Below, piece by piece: positions 9,326 to 18,481 of a stretch of DNA of 64,000 bases (position 1 is the stretch's first letter; each line of letters starts with the position of its first letter). Position numbers and translations under genes: made by a program. The notes beneath the pieces were generated by a model. That model ran no database searches. It was not told the origin of the DNA and was given only the letters and a program-made list of their open reading frames with translations. The stretch is from Spiribacter sp. 2438 (lineage in GTDB: Bacteria; Pseudomonadota; Gammaproteobacteria; Nitrococcales; Nitrococcaceae), in NCBI RefSeq assembly GCF_009676705.1, contig NZ_CP046046.1, positions 310,001 through 374,000 on the forward strand, read 5' to 3'.

Positions 9326-10249
9326 CTAGCGCATCAGCCCCGCCACATGCCGGGCCACGCCCCGGGACAGAGCGCCCAGGTCATAGCCGCCCTCGAGCAT
9401 GGAGCAGATCTGACCCCCGCAGCAGTAATTGGCCACCGCCACCAGCTCGTCGGTGATCCAGCCGAAATCATCCTCGGTGAGCGCCAGGCCCGCCAGGGGG
9501 TCCTCCACGGCCGCATCAAAGCCCGCCGACAGAATCAGAAGATCCGGATCGAAATCGATCAGGGCCGCGATGGCCTGACCATGGAATTGCTGGCGATAGT
9601 CCGCCGAACCGGTGCCTTTGATCAGGGGCAGATTGAGGATGTTGCCCGGATGGTTTTCCGCGCGGGTGCCGGTGCCGGGAAAAAGCGGATGCTGATGCAG
9701 CGACAGGTAAAAAAGGCCGGGTTGATGGGTGAACATGGTCTGGGTGCCGTTGCCGTGATGGACGTCGAAATCCACCACCGCTACCCGCGGAATGCCGTGC
9801 ACCACCTGGGCGTGACGCGCGGCCACCGCTGCATTGTTGAACAGGCAGAATCCCATGGACTCATCGGGCTCGGCGTGATGGCCCGGCGGGCGTACCGCGC
9901 AGAAAACCCGGCGGGCCTCGCCGGCCTGAATGGCATCCACGGCCTGAAGGCCCGCTCCCGCCGCCCGCAGTGCCGCCTGCACCGATCCCGGTGAGATGAC
10001 CGTGTCGGGGTTGAGATACTCGCGGCCGGTGGTGGGCACCGCCGCCATCACCGCATCCACGTAGGACGCGGTGTGTACCCGCTCCAGGGCTTCCCGGGGC
10101 GCGGGCTCGGCGTCCCGGCGCTCCAGGGCGTCGAAGGCCGGATCCTCCAGCGCCTTCAGAATCGCTTCCAGGCGCTCAATGCGCTCTGGATGACTGCTCC
10201 CCGTGTCATGTTCCAGACAGTCACGATGGGAGATCAGCCAGGTGGACAC
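9326..10249 (-). CDS. Histone deacetylase-like (AcuC/HDAC superfamily) amidohydrolase
   Basis: 307 residues of the class II-like bacterial HDAC family, zinc hydrolases that remove acetyl groups from lysine or polyamine-type amides. Active-site residues are visible: His124-His125 in RPPGHHAEP, Asp162 and His164 in VDFDVHHGNGT, and Asp245 in LSAGFDAAVEDP. N-terminal HPERIERL is also typical. The gene starts four bases after the DUF4426 gene stop and so ends the metX-metW operon. In vivo substrate unknown; acetyl-protein or acetylpolyamine deacetylation are both possible. A second, unrelated deacetylase (sirtuin) is at 57925. Confidence 0.9.
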   Translation of the reverse strand: MSTWLISHRDCLEHDTGSSHPERIERLEAILKALEDPAFDALERRDAEPAPREALERVHTASYVDAVMAAVPTTGREYLNPDTVISPGSVQAALRAAGAGLQAVDAIQAGEARRVFCAVRPPGHHAEPDESMGFCLFNNAAVAARHAQVVHGIPRVAVVDFDVHHGNGTQTMFTHQPGLFYLSLHQHPLFPGTGTRAENHPGNILNLPLIKGTGSADYRQQFHGQAIAALIDFDPDLLILSAGFDAAVEDPLAGLALTEDDFGWITDELVAVANYCCGGQICSMLEGGYDLGALSRGVARHVAGLMR

Positions 10250-10253
10250 GGCG

Positions 10254-10697
10254 CTAGTCCGGATTCTGGAGGGCCTGACGGAACGTCAGTTCGAAAGGCC
10301 CTTCCCGACCGTGGGGGTTGGCGGAAACCGCGAAATTGCGGGACTGCCCCGACTCGAAGTCGAAGGTTCCGATATAGGACACCCAGCCGTTTTCGCGGAC
10401 CTGTCGCATGGGAATGTCCGTGGGATCATCGTCATTACTCGCCCACACACTGGCCTGCACCGCCCCGGTCACCGGCTCGCCGTTTTCCAGGATGGTCACC
10501 AGCAGCAGGGCTTTGCTGCGGCTTCGCACAATTCCCCGGGCCTGGGCCACCTGATCGGTCAGCAGCCCGGTGGGAATGGCGCTGTAGTGGACTTCATGGT
10601 CGCCGTAGGGCTCCATCTGTTGGGCGGCGGCCCCCACGGCCACGCCGCAGAGCAGAGCCGCGGTGGCGATCGACAACAACGCTTTCAGAGCCTTCAT
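10254..10697 (-). CDS. DUF4426 secreted protein
   Basis: 147 residues from the ATG at 10697, which overlaps the metW stop (ATGA). A Sec signal peptide covers roughly residues 1-25 ([20 protein letters not shown]..., cut after AQA-type residues). The mature part is a small beta-rich domain with HEVHYSAIPTGLLTDQVA and a GWVSYIGTFDFESGQSRNF segment; this matches DUF4426 proteins that follow metW in Pseudomonas-like genomes. The function is unknown. Conserved linkage with metX/metW suggests only shared expression. Confidence 0.82.
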   Translation of the reverse strand: MKALKALLSIATAALLCGVAVGAAAQQMEPYGDHEVHYSAIPTGLLTDQVAQARGIVRSRSKALLLVTILENGEPVTGAVQASVWASNDDDPTDIPMRQVRENGWVSYIGTFDFESGQSRNFAVSANPHGREGPFELTFRQALQNPD

Positions 10698-11311
10698 TCC
10701 GACCTCCCTGATGCCCGGCAGATGCGGTAGAGCGCCACCTCTCCGAACAGGTTCGGCAGCAGCCCCCCGATCCACGGCTGTTTCATTTCATGAGATAACA
10801 CGCGCCGCTCCAGTATGTGAATACCCAGGTCTTCACACAACGCCTCGAAATCGCGGATCGTGCAGAAGTGAATGTTCGGGGTCTCGTACCAGCCATAGGA
10901 CAGCGCCTTGCTCATGGGCATGCGTCCCCGTACCGCGATGTGCCAGCGCAGCCGGTAGTAGGCAAAGTTGGGGAAAGTCACGATCCCGGTGCGACCCACC
11001 CGCAGCATGTCCTTGAGGAGCTGGTCCGGGCGCTGCACCGCCTGAAGCGTCTGGGTCAAAATCACCTGGTCAAAGGCCCCGTCATCGAAGTCGGCGAGCC
11101 CCTCGTCGAGATCGCTTTCGATGACGTTGATGCCGTTGGCAATGCTGCGGGTAATGCCCTCGGGGTCGATCTCGAGGCCGTAACCGGTGGCCCGCCTCTG
11201 CTCGAAGAGATGCCTCAGCAGGCGTCCGTCGCCGCAGCCCAGGTCCAGTACCCGCTGGCCTTCGCCCACCCAGTCGGCGACGATCTGAAGATCCTGCCGC
11301 AGCGGACTCAT
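10694..11311 (-). CDS. metW: Methionine biosynthesis protein MetW
   Basis: 205 residues, class I methyltransferase fold with the SAM-binding motif [12 protein letters not shown] at residues 21-32. MetW works with MetX in many proteobacteria, where homoserine acylation needs both; its exact reaction is uncertain. Start overlaps the metX stop (ATGA) and stop overlaps the DUF4426 gene, so expression is coupled on both sides. [17 protein letters not shown] and the [16 protein letters not shown] block are typical of the family. Confidence 0.95.
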   Translation of the reverse strand: MSPLRQDLQIVADWVGEGQRVLDLGCGDGRLLRHLFEQRRATGYGLEIDPEGITRSIANGINVIESDLDEGLADFDDGAFDQVILTQTLQAVQRPDQLLKDMLRVGRTGIVTFPNFAYYRLRWHIAVRGRMPMSKALSYGWYETPNIHFCTIRDFEALCEDLGIHILERRVLSHEMKQPWIGGLLPNLFGEVALYRICRASGRSE

Positions 11312-12468
11312 GCCCCCACCTCCGTTGCCACCCGGTCCATGTAGGTGCGGAACACCTCCAGATAGCGGGGCACCGGCATCAGGAAGGCATCGTGACCATG
11401 ATTGGCGCGGATTTCCGCGTAACTCACCCGCCGATTACTGTCCAGCAGGGCGCGGACGATCTCCCGGGACGCCGAGGAGGGAAATCGCCAGTCACTGGTA
11501 AAGGAGGCCACGAAGAACGGCGCCCGGGTGGTGGCCAGGGTGCGGGTCAGATCGCCGCCGTGGCGGGCGGCGGGGTCGAAGTAATCCAGCGCCTTGGTCA
11601 TGAGCAGATAGGTGTTGGCATCAAATCGGTCCACAAAGGACTGACCCTGGTGGCGAAGATAGCTTTCCACCTCGAATTCCACATCGTAATGAAAGCCGTA
11701 GGCGCTGGGCTCGCCACGGCGGTCGCGGCCGAATTTCTCGCCCATGGCCGCCTCGGACAGATAAGTGATGTGCCCGAGCATGCGGGCCAGCATCAGGCCG
11801 GTCTCGGGGCGCTCGCCGTTGGCGGCGTAGCGGCCCTCGTGAAATTGCGGGTCGGAGCGGATGGCCTGGCGGGCCACCTCGTTGAAGGCAATGTTCTGCG
11901 CCGACAGCCGGGGTGCGGCGGCGATCACCACGGCGTGACCGATCCGGTCGGGCTCATCAATGGCCCATTGCAGTGCCTGCATGCCCCCCAGGCTGCCGCC
12001 GGCCACCGCGGCCCAGCGCTGAATCCCCAGGTGATCCGCCAGCCGTGCCTGGGTGCGGACCCAGTCGCCCACCGTGACCATGGGGAAGTCGGCGCCGTAG
12101 GGATGGCCGGTTTCCGGGTTGACGCTTACCGGCCCGGTGGAGCCATGACAGCCACCGATGTTGTTGCTGCAGACCACGAAGAAGCGGTCGGTATCCAGCG
12201 GTTTGCCCGGGCCGATGCAGCTCTCCCACCAGCCGGGCTTGCGCGCCTCGGGATGGTCGTAGCCCGCGGCATGGTGACTGCCGGACAGCGCATGGCAGAC
12301 CAGCACCGCGTTGCTGGCGTCGGCGTTAAGGCGGCCATAAGTCTGATAGGCCAGCTCATAGCCGGGCAGTTCACGGCCGCATTCCAGCCGCAACCGCTCG
12401 TCGAAGCGGGCCTGATGGGTTTCCACCAGGCCCACGGAATCGTTCGGGAAGGATCGGGCCATGGTCAC
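11308..12468 (-). CDS. metX: Homoserine O-acyltransferase MetX
   Basis: 386-residue alpha/beta-hydrolase-fold enzyme for the first committed step of methionine synthesis. The nucleophile is Ser159 in [13 protein letters not shown]; the acid and histidine of the triad are in SFTSDWRFP and [11 protein letters not shown] near the C-terminus. MetX proteins of gammaproteobacteria that pair with MetW are often succinyl- rather than acetyltransferases; I cannot decide the acyl donor by reading. Start overlaps yggT stop by four bases, stop overlaps metW. No SAM riboswitch lies before it, as the gene has no leader of its own. Confidence 0.95.
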   Translation of the reverse strand: MTMARSFPNDSVGLVETHQARFDERLRLECGRELPGYELAYQTYGRLNADASNAVLVCHALSGSHHAAGYDHPEARKPGWWESCIGPGKPLDTDRFFVVCSNNIGGCHGSTGPVSVNPETGHPYGADFPMVTVGDWVRTQARLADHLGIQRWAAVAGGSLGGMQALQWAIDEPDRIGHAVVIAAAPRLSAQNIAFNEVARQAIRSDPQFHEGRYAANGERPETGLMLARMLGHITYLSEAAMGEKFGRDRRGEPSAYGFHYDVEFEVESYLRHQGQSFVDRFDANTYLLMTKALDYFDPAARHGGDLTRTLATTRAPFFVASFTSDWRFPSSASREIVRALLDSNRRVSYAEIRANHGHDAFLMPVPRYLEVFRTYMDRVATEVGA

Positions 12469-13043
12469 ATCATCAGCCCCGGTGCGATCCGGTCCAGCGG
12501 CGGCATGATCAGCATTTTGAGCACCTGGATGGCAATAATCGCCGCCAGTGGCGACAGATCGATGCCGCTGATCGGCGGCAGAATGGCCCGAAATGGCCGC
12601 ACCACCGGTTCGGTCAGCGCCAGCAGGATGGTCATGGCCGGGTTGTAGGCATCCGGGTTGATCCAGGTGAGTACCGCCCGGACCACGATGGCCACGAGAT
12701 AAAGGTTCAACAGCAGGTTGATCAGCTCCGCCGGCGTGCGCAGCAGCAGGTAGTCGAAGCGGGGAGTGACGCCGGCGATCAGCATCAGCAGCGCCAGCGC
12801 CGCCGCCTGCAGCAGAATCATCAGCACCAATGCCGGCAGATCGATGCCACTCCAGCTGGGAATGACGCGCCGCAGCGGCGCCAGCGTTGGCTGGGTGATG
12901 CGCACCAGGAACTGCGCCAGCGGGTTATAGAAGTCCGCCTGGACCCACTGCAGCAGGAACCGCAGCATCACCGCCATGATGTAGAGACTGAACAGCGTGT
13001 CCACCAGGAATGCCAGCGGGCTGCCGAGGTAGCCTGGACCCAT
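12465..13043 (-). CDS. yggT: YggT-family membrane protein
   Basis: 192 residues from the ATG at 13043, one base after the proC stop; the frame upstream lies inside proC. Two copies of the YggT unit are visible, each with two membrane helices separated by a short loop: first half with [24 protein letters not shown], split across residues 26-49, second half with [27 protein letters not shown] near 120-146. The NP and PxL-P motifs repeat. YggT proteins have been tied to osmotic tolerance and, in other lineages, to division or photosystem assembly; function here is not known. Position between proC and metX is conserved in gammaproteobacteria. Confidence 0.9.
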   Translation of the reverse strand: MGPGYLGSPLAFLVDTLFSLYIMAVMLRFLLQWVQADFYNPLAQFLVRITQPTLAPLRRVIPSWSGIDLPALVLMILLQAAALALLMLIAGVTPRFDYLLLRTPAELINLLLNLYLVAIVVRAVLTWINPDAYNPAMTILLALTEPVVRPFRAILPPISGIDLSPLAAIIAIQVLKMLIMPPLDRIAPGLMM

Positions 13044-13044
13044 G

Positions 13045-13875
13045 CTAGTGCGCCCCCAGGTCGTCGCCGATCTCGCCGGCCCGTGCCGCCGCGGCGGCCA
13101 GCGCCTTCTGATAGAGGCCGGCCAGGTCACCCGCCTGCAACGCCTCAATGGCGGCGGCGGTGGTGCCCCCCGGCGAGCTGACCCGCCGGCGCAGGGTGGC
13201 CGGGTCCTCGCTGCTCTCCAGGGCCATGCGGGCAGCCCCCAGCGCGGTCTCCAGCGTCAGCAGGCGGGCGGTTTCGGTGGAAAGCCCCTGGGCTTCGGCG
13301 GCCGCCTGCATGGCCTCCATGGTGTAGAAAAAGTACGCCGGACCGCTGCCGGACAGGGCAGTGACCGCGTCCATCTGCGCCTCGTCGGGCAGCCACACCA
13401 CCATGCCCACAGCCCTGAGCAATGTCTCAGCCAGATTGCGCTGGGCTTCGTTGACCGCCGGGGTGGCATACAGGGCCGTAGCACCGGTCTTTACCAGAGC
13501 GGGCGTGTTGGGCATCGCGCGGACCACCGGCACATCCTCGCCCCCCAGCCAGCGGCCGATGTCGGCACTGCGGACCCCCGCGGCCACTGAAATCACCACG
13601 CTCTGCTGCTCGCGGAGTTGATTGGCCAGCGGCCGCACGGCGGTGGCGAGGGTCTGTGGCTTGACCGCCAGCATGACCGCATCGGCGCCGCGGGCGGCGG
13701 TGGCGTTGTCCTCGAAAGCCTGAACGCCGAACTCCCGGACCAGCGATTCACGGCGTTCGGCGTCCGGTTCGGCAATGCGCAGGCTGGCGGCGGGCTGGCC
13801 GTCGGCGATCAGGCCGCCGATCAGGCTACGGGCCATGTTGCCGCCGCCGATAAAGGCAATCACTTCTTCACTCAT
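13045..13875 (-). CDS. proC: Pyrroline-5-carboxylate reductase ProC
   Basis: Last step of proline synthesis, reducing P5C with NAD(P)H. 276 residues: Rossmann domain with GGGNMARSLIGG at residues 10-21, and the C-terminal dimerisation domain with TALSGSGPAYFF near 160-172 and the LRRRVSSPGGTTAAAI signature near 225-240. Start overlaps the yggS stop (ATGA). Proline synthesis genes are relevant in halophiles because proline can be an osmolyte, but nothing here shows special regulation. Confidence 0.96.
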   Translation of the reverse strand: MSEEVIAFIGGGNMARSLIGGLIADGQPAASLRIAEPDAERRESLVREFGVQAFEDNATAARGADAVMLAVKPQTLATAVRPLANQLREQQSVVISVAAGVRSADIGRWLGGEDVPVVRAMPNTPALVKTGATALYATPAVNEAQRNLAETLLRAVGMVVWLPDEAQMDAVTALSGSGPAYFFYTMEAMQAAAEAQGLSTETARLLTLETALGAARMALESSEDPATLRRRVSSPGGTTAAAIEALQAGDLAGLYQKALAAAAARAGEIGDDLGAH

Positions 13876-14582
13876 GGCGTCTTCTCCGGTCGGGGCCCGA
13901 AGACCGCGGTGCCGAGGCGCACCAGTGTGGCCCCCTCGGCGATGGCGGCCTCGAGATCGTTGGACATGCCCATGGACAGGGTATCCAGGGCCAACCCGTC
14001 ATCAATGAGGGCTTCCTGCAATTGCCGCAGCTGGCTGAAAGCGGCGCGCTGCGCCTCAAAGCCGGTCACCGCCTCCGGCAGCGTCATCAGCCCCCGCAGG
14101 CGAAGCCGCGGCAGCTCGGCCACGGCATGGGCGAGTTCCGGCAGTGCCTGCGGCGAGACGCCGGCCTTGCTGGCTTCGCCGCTGACATTCACCTGGATGC
14201 AGCACTGCAGCGCACCCAGTGTCTCGGGCCGCTGCTCCGAGAGCCGGCGCGCAATCTTGAGGCGATCCACGGCATGGACCCAGTCGAAGCCCTCGGCCGC
14301 CGGGCGGGTTTTGTTGGACTGCAGGGCACCAATGAAATGCCACTCGATGTCGGTCGCCGTCATGGCCTGGCACTTGTCGACCCCCTCCTGGAGGTAGTTT
14401 TCGCCGAAGGCCCGCTGCCCGGCCTCATAGGCGGTCTGCATGGCATCCAGCGGCTGGCGCTTGCTCACGGCCAGCAGCTCCACGCTGCCGGGCTGCCGCC
14501 CATGGGTCTGTTCGGCCTCGCGAATGCGATCCCTGACCGCGGCAAGTCGAGCGGCGACGTCTGGCATGGCGTTCTGGTTCAT
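13872..14582 (-). CDS. yggS: YggS-family pyridoxal-phosphate homeostasis protein (PLPBP)
   Basis: About 236 residues. I take the ATG at 14582 (MNQNAMPD); another in-frame ATG at 14594 would add four residues, and neither has a good Shine-Dalgarno. The PLP lysine is in ELLAVSKRQP near residue 40, and FGENYLQEG, WHFIGALQSNK and LSMGMSNDLEAAI are the family's signatures. YggS binds PLP without catalysing a known reaction and balances PLP and amino-acid pools. It heads the yggS-proC-yggT-metX-metW-DUF4426-HDAC run. In Pseudomonas the neighbour on the other side is pilT, which is absent here. Confidence 0.94.
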   Translation of the reverse strand: MNQNAMPDVAARLAAVRDRIREAEQTHGRQPGSVELLAVSKRQPLDAMQTAYEAGQRAFGENYLQEGVDKCQAMTATDIEWHFIGALQSNKTRPAAEGFDWVHAVDRLKIARRLSEQRPETLGALQCCIQVNVSGEASKAGVSPQALPELAHAVAELPRLRLRGLMTLPEAVTGFEAQRAAFSQLRQLQEALIDDGLALDTLSMGMSNDLEAAIAEGATLVRLGTAVFGPRPEKTP

Positions 14583-14640
14583 GGCGGGGATCATACGGCG
14601 ACGGGACAGAATCCGTCGACTGATCCGCCCCTGGATCGGG

Positions 14641-15333
14641 TCAATGGGTCGCCGTCGGCAGTTCCACCACCTGCACGTCGCGCAGTCCGGCGGTCAGTGC
14701 GTCACGGCGCTGCTGCAGTTCGCCCCAGGGGCCGAAGGCGATGAGCCGCAGCTGGCGACGATCGGCATCGGTCATTTCACTCAAATACCGTCCCACCAGG
14801 TCAAAGATCGGCCCTTCATAAACCCCCGGGCGTTCTTCGGCCGACGCAATCCGTGCGGCCACGCCTTGCTCCTCCAGGCCGGCAACGCCCGCGATACCAG
14901 TATCCGCCAGCCCCGGTACCAGAAACCGCGAGGGGGCCAGGCGGGCGGGCACCCCGTGGCGCCCGCCAAGCAACAGCAGCTGGACCTGATCCGCTTGGCG
15001 CTCCGCCAGGGCGAGGGCGGGCCCGATGCCCAGGTCTTCGCCCACCAGCAGCAGGCGATCCCCCGGGGCGGCGCTGACAGGCTCGCCGTGCAGCACGGAC
15101 ACCCCCACCCGGGTACCCGGGCCGAGATCACCCGGCAGGCAGGCGGCGGGCAGGACCCCGGCGAGCCAGCCCTCCCCCGCATCCGCGTCCCGGACCGGCA
15201 GACAGCGTCGCTGACCGGTTTTTTCCATCCACAGCCACTGTCCCGGCCGTGGCGCGGGGTCCGCCCACGGCAGGCGGATCAGCCACCAGTCATCGGTGAC
15301 CGGGGTGGCGTCAATCAGCCGGGTTGGCGTCAT
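14641..15333 (-). CDS. PyrK-like ferredoxin-reductase-fold flavoprotein without Fe-S cysteines
   Basis: 230 residues, last gene of the pyr operon. The N-terminal beta-barrel ends at an FAD-like PGQWLWM segment (about residues 30-40), and the second half has the nucleotide-binding GEDLGIGPALALA motif (about 112-124), which aligns with the GGGIGxxPLL motif of PyrK, the electron-transfer subunit of dihydroorotate dehydrogenase B. PyrK's C-terminal cysteine set for a 2Fe-2S cluster is not there: only isolated cysteines occur, at the N-terminal half. The gene overlaps the pseudo-dihydroorotase by 23 bases. Role unknown; a pyrimidine-linked electron-transfer or sensing function is inference from fold and position. 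Confidence 0.7.
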   Translation of the reverse strand: MTPTRLIDATPVTDDWWLIRLPWADPAPRPGQWLWMEKTGQRRCLPVRDADAGEGWLAGVLPAACLPGDLGPGTRVGVSVLHGEPVSAAPGDRLLLVGEDLGIGPALALAERQADQVQLLLLGGRHGVPARLAPSRFLVPGLADTGIAGVAGLEEQGVAARIASAEERPGVYEGPIFDLVGRYLSEMTDADRRQLRLIAFGPWGELQQRRDALTAGLRDVQVVELPTATH

Positions 15334-16597
15334 AAACGCGCCGTCCCTCCACCAGGGTGTGCATCACCTGGCTGTCGAACTCCCAGCCCAGGAAGGGCGA
15401 GTTCTGACCGCGGCTTTTCAGGGTGTCCGCGCGACAGAACCAGGGCGCGCGCTCGGCCACCACCGCAATGTCCGCCACGGCGCCCACCGCCAGGCGGCCG
15501 GACTCCAGTCCCAGCAGTCTCGCCGGCTCGACGGTGACCGCCGCCAGCGCGCGGCGCAGGGGCAGGACGTTCTCGTCCACCAGTCGCATGATCAGCGCCA
15601 GCAGCGTATCGAGCCCGGCCGCCCCCGGCTCGGTGCTGGCAAACGGGCCGTTCTTGGCATCCCGGTCATGGGGTTGATGATCAGAGCAGATGATCGGAAT
15701 CTCGCCACTGGCCACCGCCTGGCGCAGCGCTTCCCGGTCTACGATGTCCCGCAGCGGGGGGGTCACATGAAAACGGGAATCGTAGCCGACCACATCCTGA
15801 TCCGTGAGAAACAGCTGGTGAATGGCCACGTCGGCGCTCAGGGTCGGCTGCTCCCGCCGCGCCGAAGCCAGCAGTCGGATCCCGGCGGCGCTGGAGAGCC
15901 GCCCGAAATGCACGCGGGCCCGGGTGGCCCCGGCGACTCCCAACTGGCGGCCGAGGCCGGCCGTCTCCGCGGCGGCGGGGATGCCGGCCAGCCCCAGGCG
16001 GGTGGCGGTGGGCCCCTCGTGCATGCAGCCCCCGGCAAGGTCCGGATCCACCGGTGTCAGCAGCGCCGGCAGATCGTAGGTGCTGGCGTATTCCAGCGCC
16101 CGGCGCAGCACCAGGCCATCCCGCACCGGCCGGCCGCCATCGCTCACCGCCGGACAACCCGCCGCGGCGAGGGCGGCCATGCCGGGCAGCTGGGCGCCGT
16201 CCAGCCCCTGGGTGAGGGCACCCAGGGGGACCACCCGGGCCTGAGCGGCCCGTTCCGCCCGCTGGGTCACCAGCTCGGCCACCGAAGGCGTATCCAGCAC
16301 CGGTGCGGTATCCGGCGGCATGACCAGGGTGGTGATACCGCCAGCGGCGGCGGCCCGGGCCTCGCTGGCAATGTCCGCCTTGCGGGTACCGCCGGGTTCG
16401 CGCAGTCGCGCCGCCAGATCCACCAGGCCCGGGACCACCCAGTGGCCGGTGGCGTCAATGGTCTGCTCCGGAGTGAAATCGCTGACCCGGCCACCCAGGT
16501 GGACGATGCGGCCGTCGGCGATGGCAAGATCTCCCACCTCATCGAGGCCGCTGAGCGGGTCAATCAATCGCCCCCCCTGAATGACGATGCGGGTCAT
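15311..16597 (-). CDS. pyrC': Dihydroorotase-like protein PyrC' (probably inactive ATCase partner)
   Basis: 428 residues of the amidohydrolase superfamily, overlapping pyrB by four bases. Active dihydroorotases carry DxHxH in the first strand; here the segment reads [13 protein letters not shown], so the two metal histidines are replaced by Ala62 and Arg64. SDHQPHD further on is retained. This is the pattern of the non-catalytic PyrC' (PyrX) subunit that assembles with PyrB in Pseudomonas-type ATCase. A true dihydroorotase must then be encoded elsewhere. The fold assignment is sure; the lack of activity is inferred from the missing ligands and the known precedent. Confidence 0.92.
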   Translation of the reverse strand: MTRIVIQGGRLIDPLSGLDEVGDLAIADGRIVHLGGRVSDFTPEQTIDATGHWVVPGLVDLAARLREPGGTRKADIASEARAAAAGGITTLVMPPDTAPVLDTPSVAELVTQRAERAAQARVVPLGALTQGLDGAQLPGMAALAAAGCPAVSDGGRPVRDGLVLRRALEYASTYDLPALLTPVDPDLAGGCMHEGPTATRLGLAGIPAAAETAGLGRQLGVAGATRARVHFGRLSSAAGIRLLASARREQPTLSADVAIHQLFLTDQDVVGYDSRFHVTPPLRDIVDREALRQAVASGEIPIICSDHQPHDRDAKNGPFASTEPGAAGLDTLLALIMRLVDENVLPLRRALAAVTVEPARLLGLESGRLAVGAVADIAVVAERAPWFCRADTLKSRGQNSPFLGWEFDSQVMHTLVEGRRVYDANPAD

Positions 16598-17562
16598 GAG
16601 GCCTCCCGTGTGTGATCCGGCGCCACACCCAGAACCATGGTCATCACCGCCATGCGCACGGCGATGCCGTTGGTCACCTGCTGCAAGATGACCGAACGCG
16701 GTCCGTCCGCCAGGGCCGAGTCAATCTCGACGCCACGATTGATCGGGCCCGGGTGCATCACGATGGCCTCGGGATGGGCCGGAGCCAGACGCGCTTCGCT
16801 GAGACCGTAGTGCCGGAAATACTCCGCCTCGCCGGGGAGCAGTGCGCCCTGCATGCGCTCCCGTTGCAGCCGCAGAGCAATGACTACGTCCACATCCCGC
16901 AGGCCGGCGCCGAGATCGTTGTAAACCTGTACCCCCAGCGACTCCACGTCCGCCGGCAGCAGGGTGTTGGGCGCGATCACTCGAACTTCGCCGGCGCCGA
17001 GGCCGTTCAACGCATGAATCTGCGAACGGGCGACCCGGGAGTGCCGAATGTCACCGACGATGGCGATGCGCAGGGGCTCGAAGTCCCCCTTGTGCTGGCG
17101 GATGGTAAAGGCATCCAGCATGGCCTGGGTGGGATGGGCGTGCCAGCCGTCGCCGGCGTTGATCACCGCCACCCCCGGGTTGACGTGATGCGCAAAATAC
17201 TCCGCTGCGCCGCTCTCGGCGTGACGGATCACGAACATGTCCGCCTGCATGGCCTGCAGGTTGTGGAGCATGTCCCGCAGGCTTTCGCCCTTGGTGGTGG
17301 TGGTCTCGGCGTTGACGTTGAGCACGTCGGCGGACAGTCGCTTGGCGGCCAGCTCGAAGGTGGTCCGGGTGCGGGTGCTGGATTCGAAAAAGAGATTGAT
17401 GACGGTCCGTCCCCGCAGCAGCGGCACGGTCTTCACCGACTTGCCGATGACCCCGGAGAAGGACTCGGCGGTGTCGAGAATGCGGTGCAGCAGGACCGGA
17501 TCCAGTGCCTCGGTGGTCAGAAAGTGCCGCAGGGTGCCGTCGCTGTTCAGTTGCACGCTCAT
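16594..17562 (-). CDS. pyrB: Aspartate carbamoyltransferase catalytic subunit PyrB
   Basis: First committed step of pyrimidine synthesis: carbamoyl phosphate plus aspartate. 322 residues. The carbamoyl-phosphate loop [13 protein letters not shown] is at residues 58-70, the ...[14 protein letters not shown] segment near 135-148, and [13 protein letters not shown] near 275-287. No pyrI regulatory chain follows; pyrC' does, as in Pseudomonas dodecameric ATCase. Start overlaps the pyrR stop by four bases. Confidence 0.97.
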   Translation of the reverse strand: MSVQLNSDGTLRHFLTTEALDPVLLHRILDTAESFSGVIGKSVKTVPLLRGRTVINLFFESSTRTRTTFELAAKRLSADVLNVNAETTTTKGESLRDMLHNLQAMQADMFVIRHAESGAAEYFAHHVNPGVAVINAGDGWHAHPTQAMLDAFTIRQHKGDFEPLRIAIVGDIRHSRVARSQIHALNGLGAGEVRVIAPNTLLPADVESLGVQVYNDLGAGLRDVDVVIALRLQRERMQGALLPGEAEYFRHYGLSEARLAPAHPEAIVMHPGPINRGVEIDSALADGPRSVILQQVTNGIAVRMAVMTMVLGVAPDHTREAS

Positions 17563-18071
17563 GGCGCGAAGGCCTCCATCACCAGATGCAGGGGGTCCGG
17601 CCCGCGCAGTTTGACCCGTTGCCCCGGGGGCAGCTCGATGGACTGGGCCGCAATGTCCGCAGCGATGGGCAGCTGGCGGCCGGGTCGCTCCAGGAGCACG
17701 GCCAGCCGGACGGCGGCGGGGCGCCCGTAGTCAAACACTTCGTTGAGGGCGGCGCGGATGGTGCGGCCGGTATAAAGGATGTCGTCCACCAGGATGATGA
17801 CCCGATCGTCGATGTCCAGAGGCATCCGGGTGGGACGCACCGCACTCTGCAGGCCGCCGCGGCCCAGATCGTCACGATAGAAGGCAATGTCCAGGCTGCC
17901 CGGCTCACCCGGCAGCCCCAGCCGCCGATGCAGCAGGTCGGCGAGCCAGGCGCCCCCCTGGTGGATGCCCACCAGCAGACACCGATCCCGGCCTTCCCGG
18001 TCAATCATTGTCTCCACGCGGCCCGTGAGGGTGTCCAGCAGGGGGTCAACAGCCGGCAAATTCATGGTCAC
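17559..18071 (-). CDS. pyrR: PyrR, pyr operon regulator / uracil phosphoribosyltransferase
   Basis: 170 residues with the PRPP-binding motif [14 protein letters not shown] at residues 91-104. PyrR in Gram-positives binds pyr mRNA and attenuates transcription; in proteobacteria such as Pseudomonas it sits first in pyrRBC' and its regulatory mode is less clear. Overlaps ruvX (upstream) and pyrB (downstream) by four bases each. I see no leader hairpin ahead of pyrR itself because there is no gap, so any attenuation would have to act upstream of gshB or within genes. Confidence 0.95.
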   Translation of the reverse strand: MTMNLPAVDPLLDTLTGRVETMIDREGRDRCLLVGIHQGGAWLADLLHRRLGLPGEPGSLDIAFYRDDLGRGGLQSAVRPTRMPLDIDDRVIILVDDILYTGRTIRAALNEVFDYGRPAAVRLAVLLERPGRQLPIAADIAAQSIELPPGQRVKLRGPDPLHLVMEAFAP

Positions 18072-18481
18072 GTCAGGCGCTCGCTCAGCCAGGTTTCCAG
18101 GATGATACGCGCTGACTCCGCATCCAGCACCTCCGTCCCGGCACCCCGCTCCCGCAGGGCGGATTCAGCGGCACGGCTGGAGAGGTGCTCGTCAATCCGG
18201 TGAACGCTCAAACCCGTCCGCCGGGCCAGGTTGCCGGCAAAGCCCTCGGCCAGGCGGGTGCTGTGGGACGGGCGGCCGTCGGCATGGCGCGGAATGCCGA
18301 CCACCAGGGCCGCCGGACGCCATTCGTCAATCAGCGAGGCCAGGCGGCTCCAGTCGGGCTCGCCACGTCGACAGGGCAGCACTTCCAGTGCCCGGGCGGT
18401 GCCGGTGACCGTCTGCCCCACCGCGACACCCAGGCGCTTTTCACCGGCATCGAACCCCAGGCAGGTGCCGGCAATGGTCAT
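18068..18481 (-). CDS. ruvX: Putative pre-16S rRNA nuclease YqgF/RuvX
   Basis: 137 residues, RNase H-like fold. The first acidic motif is LGFDAGEKRLGVAVG at residues 8-22, the second is in VVGIPRHADG (near 60-70) and the last in VHRIDEHLSSRAAE (near 95-108). Known as YqgF in E. coli, essential and required for 16S rRNA 5' end maturation; the Holliday-junction name is historical. Overlaps gshB and pyrR by four bases each. The algH gene that often lies between gshB and ruvX is absent. Confidence 0.93.
   Translation of the reverse strand: MTIAGTCLGFDAGEKRLGVAVGQTVTGTARALEVLPCRRGEPDWSRLASLIDEWRPAALVVGIPRHADGRPSHSTRLAEGFAGNLARRTGLSVHRIDEHLSSRAAESALRERGAGTEVLDAESARIILETWLSERLT

Noticed and set aside
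12400-12500. SAM riboswitch before metX
   Set aside because: metX overlaps yggT, so there is no leader; no SAM-I or SAM-II core was seen.
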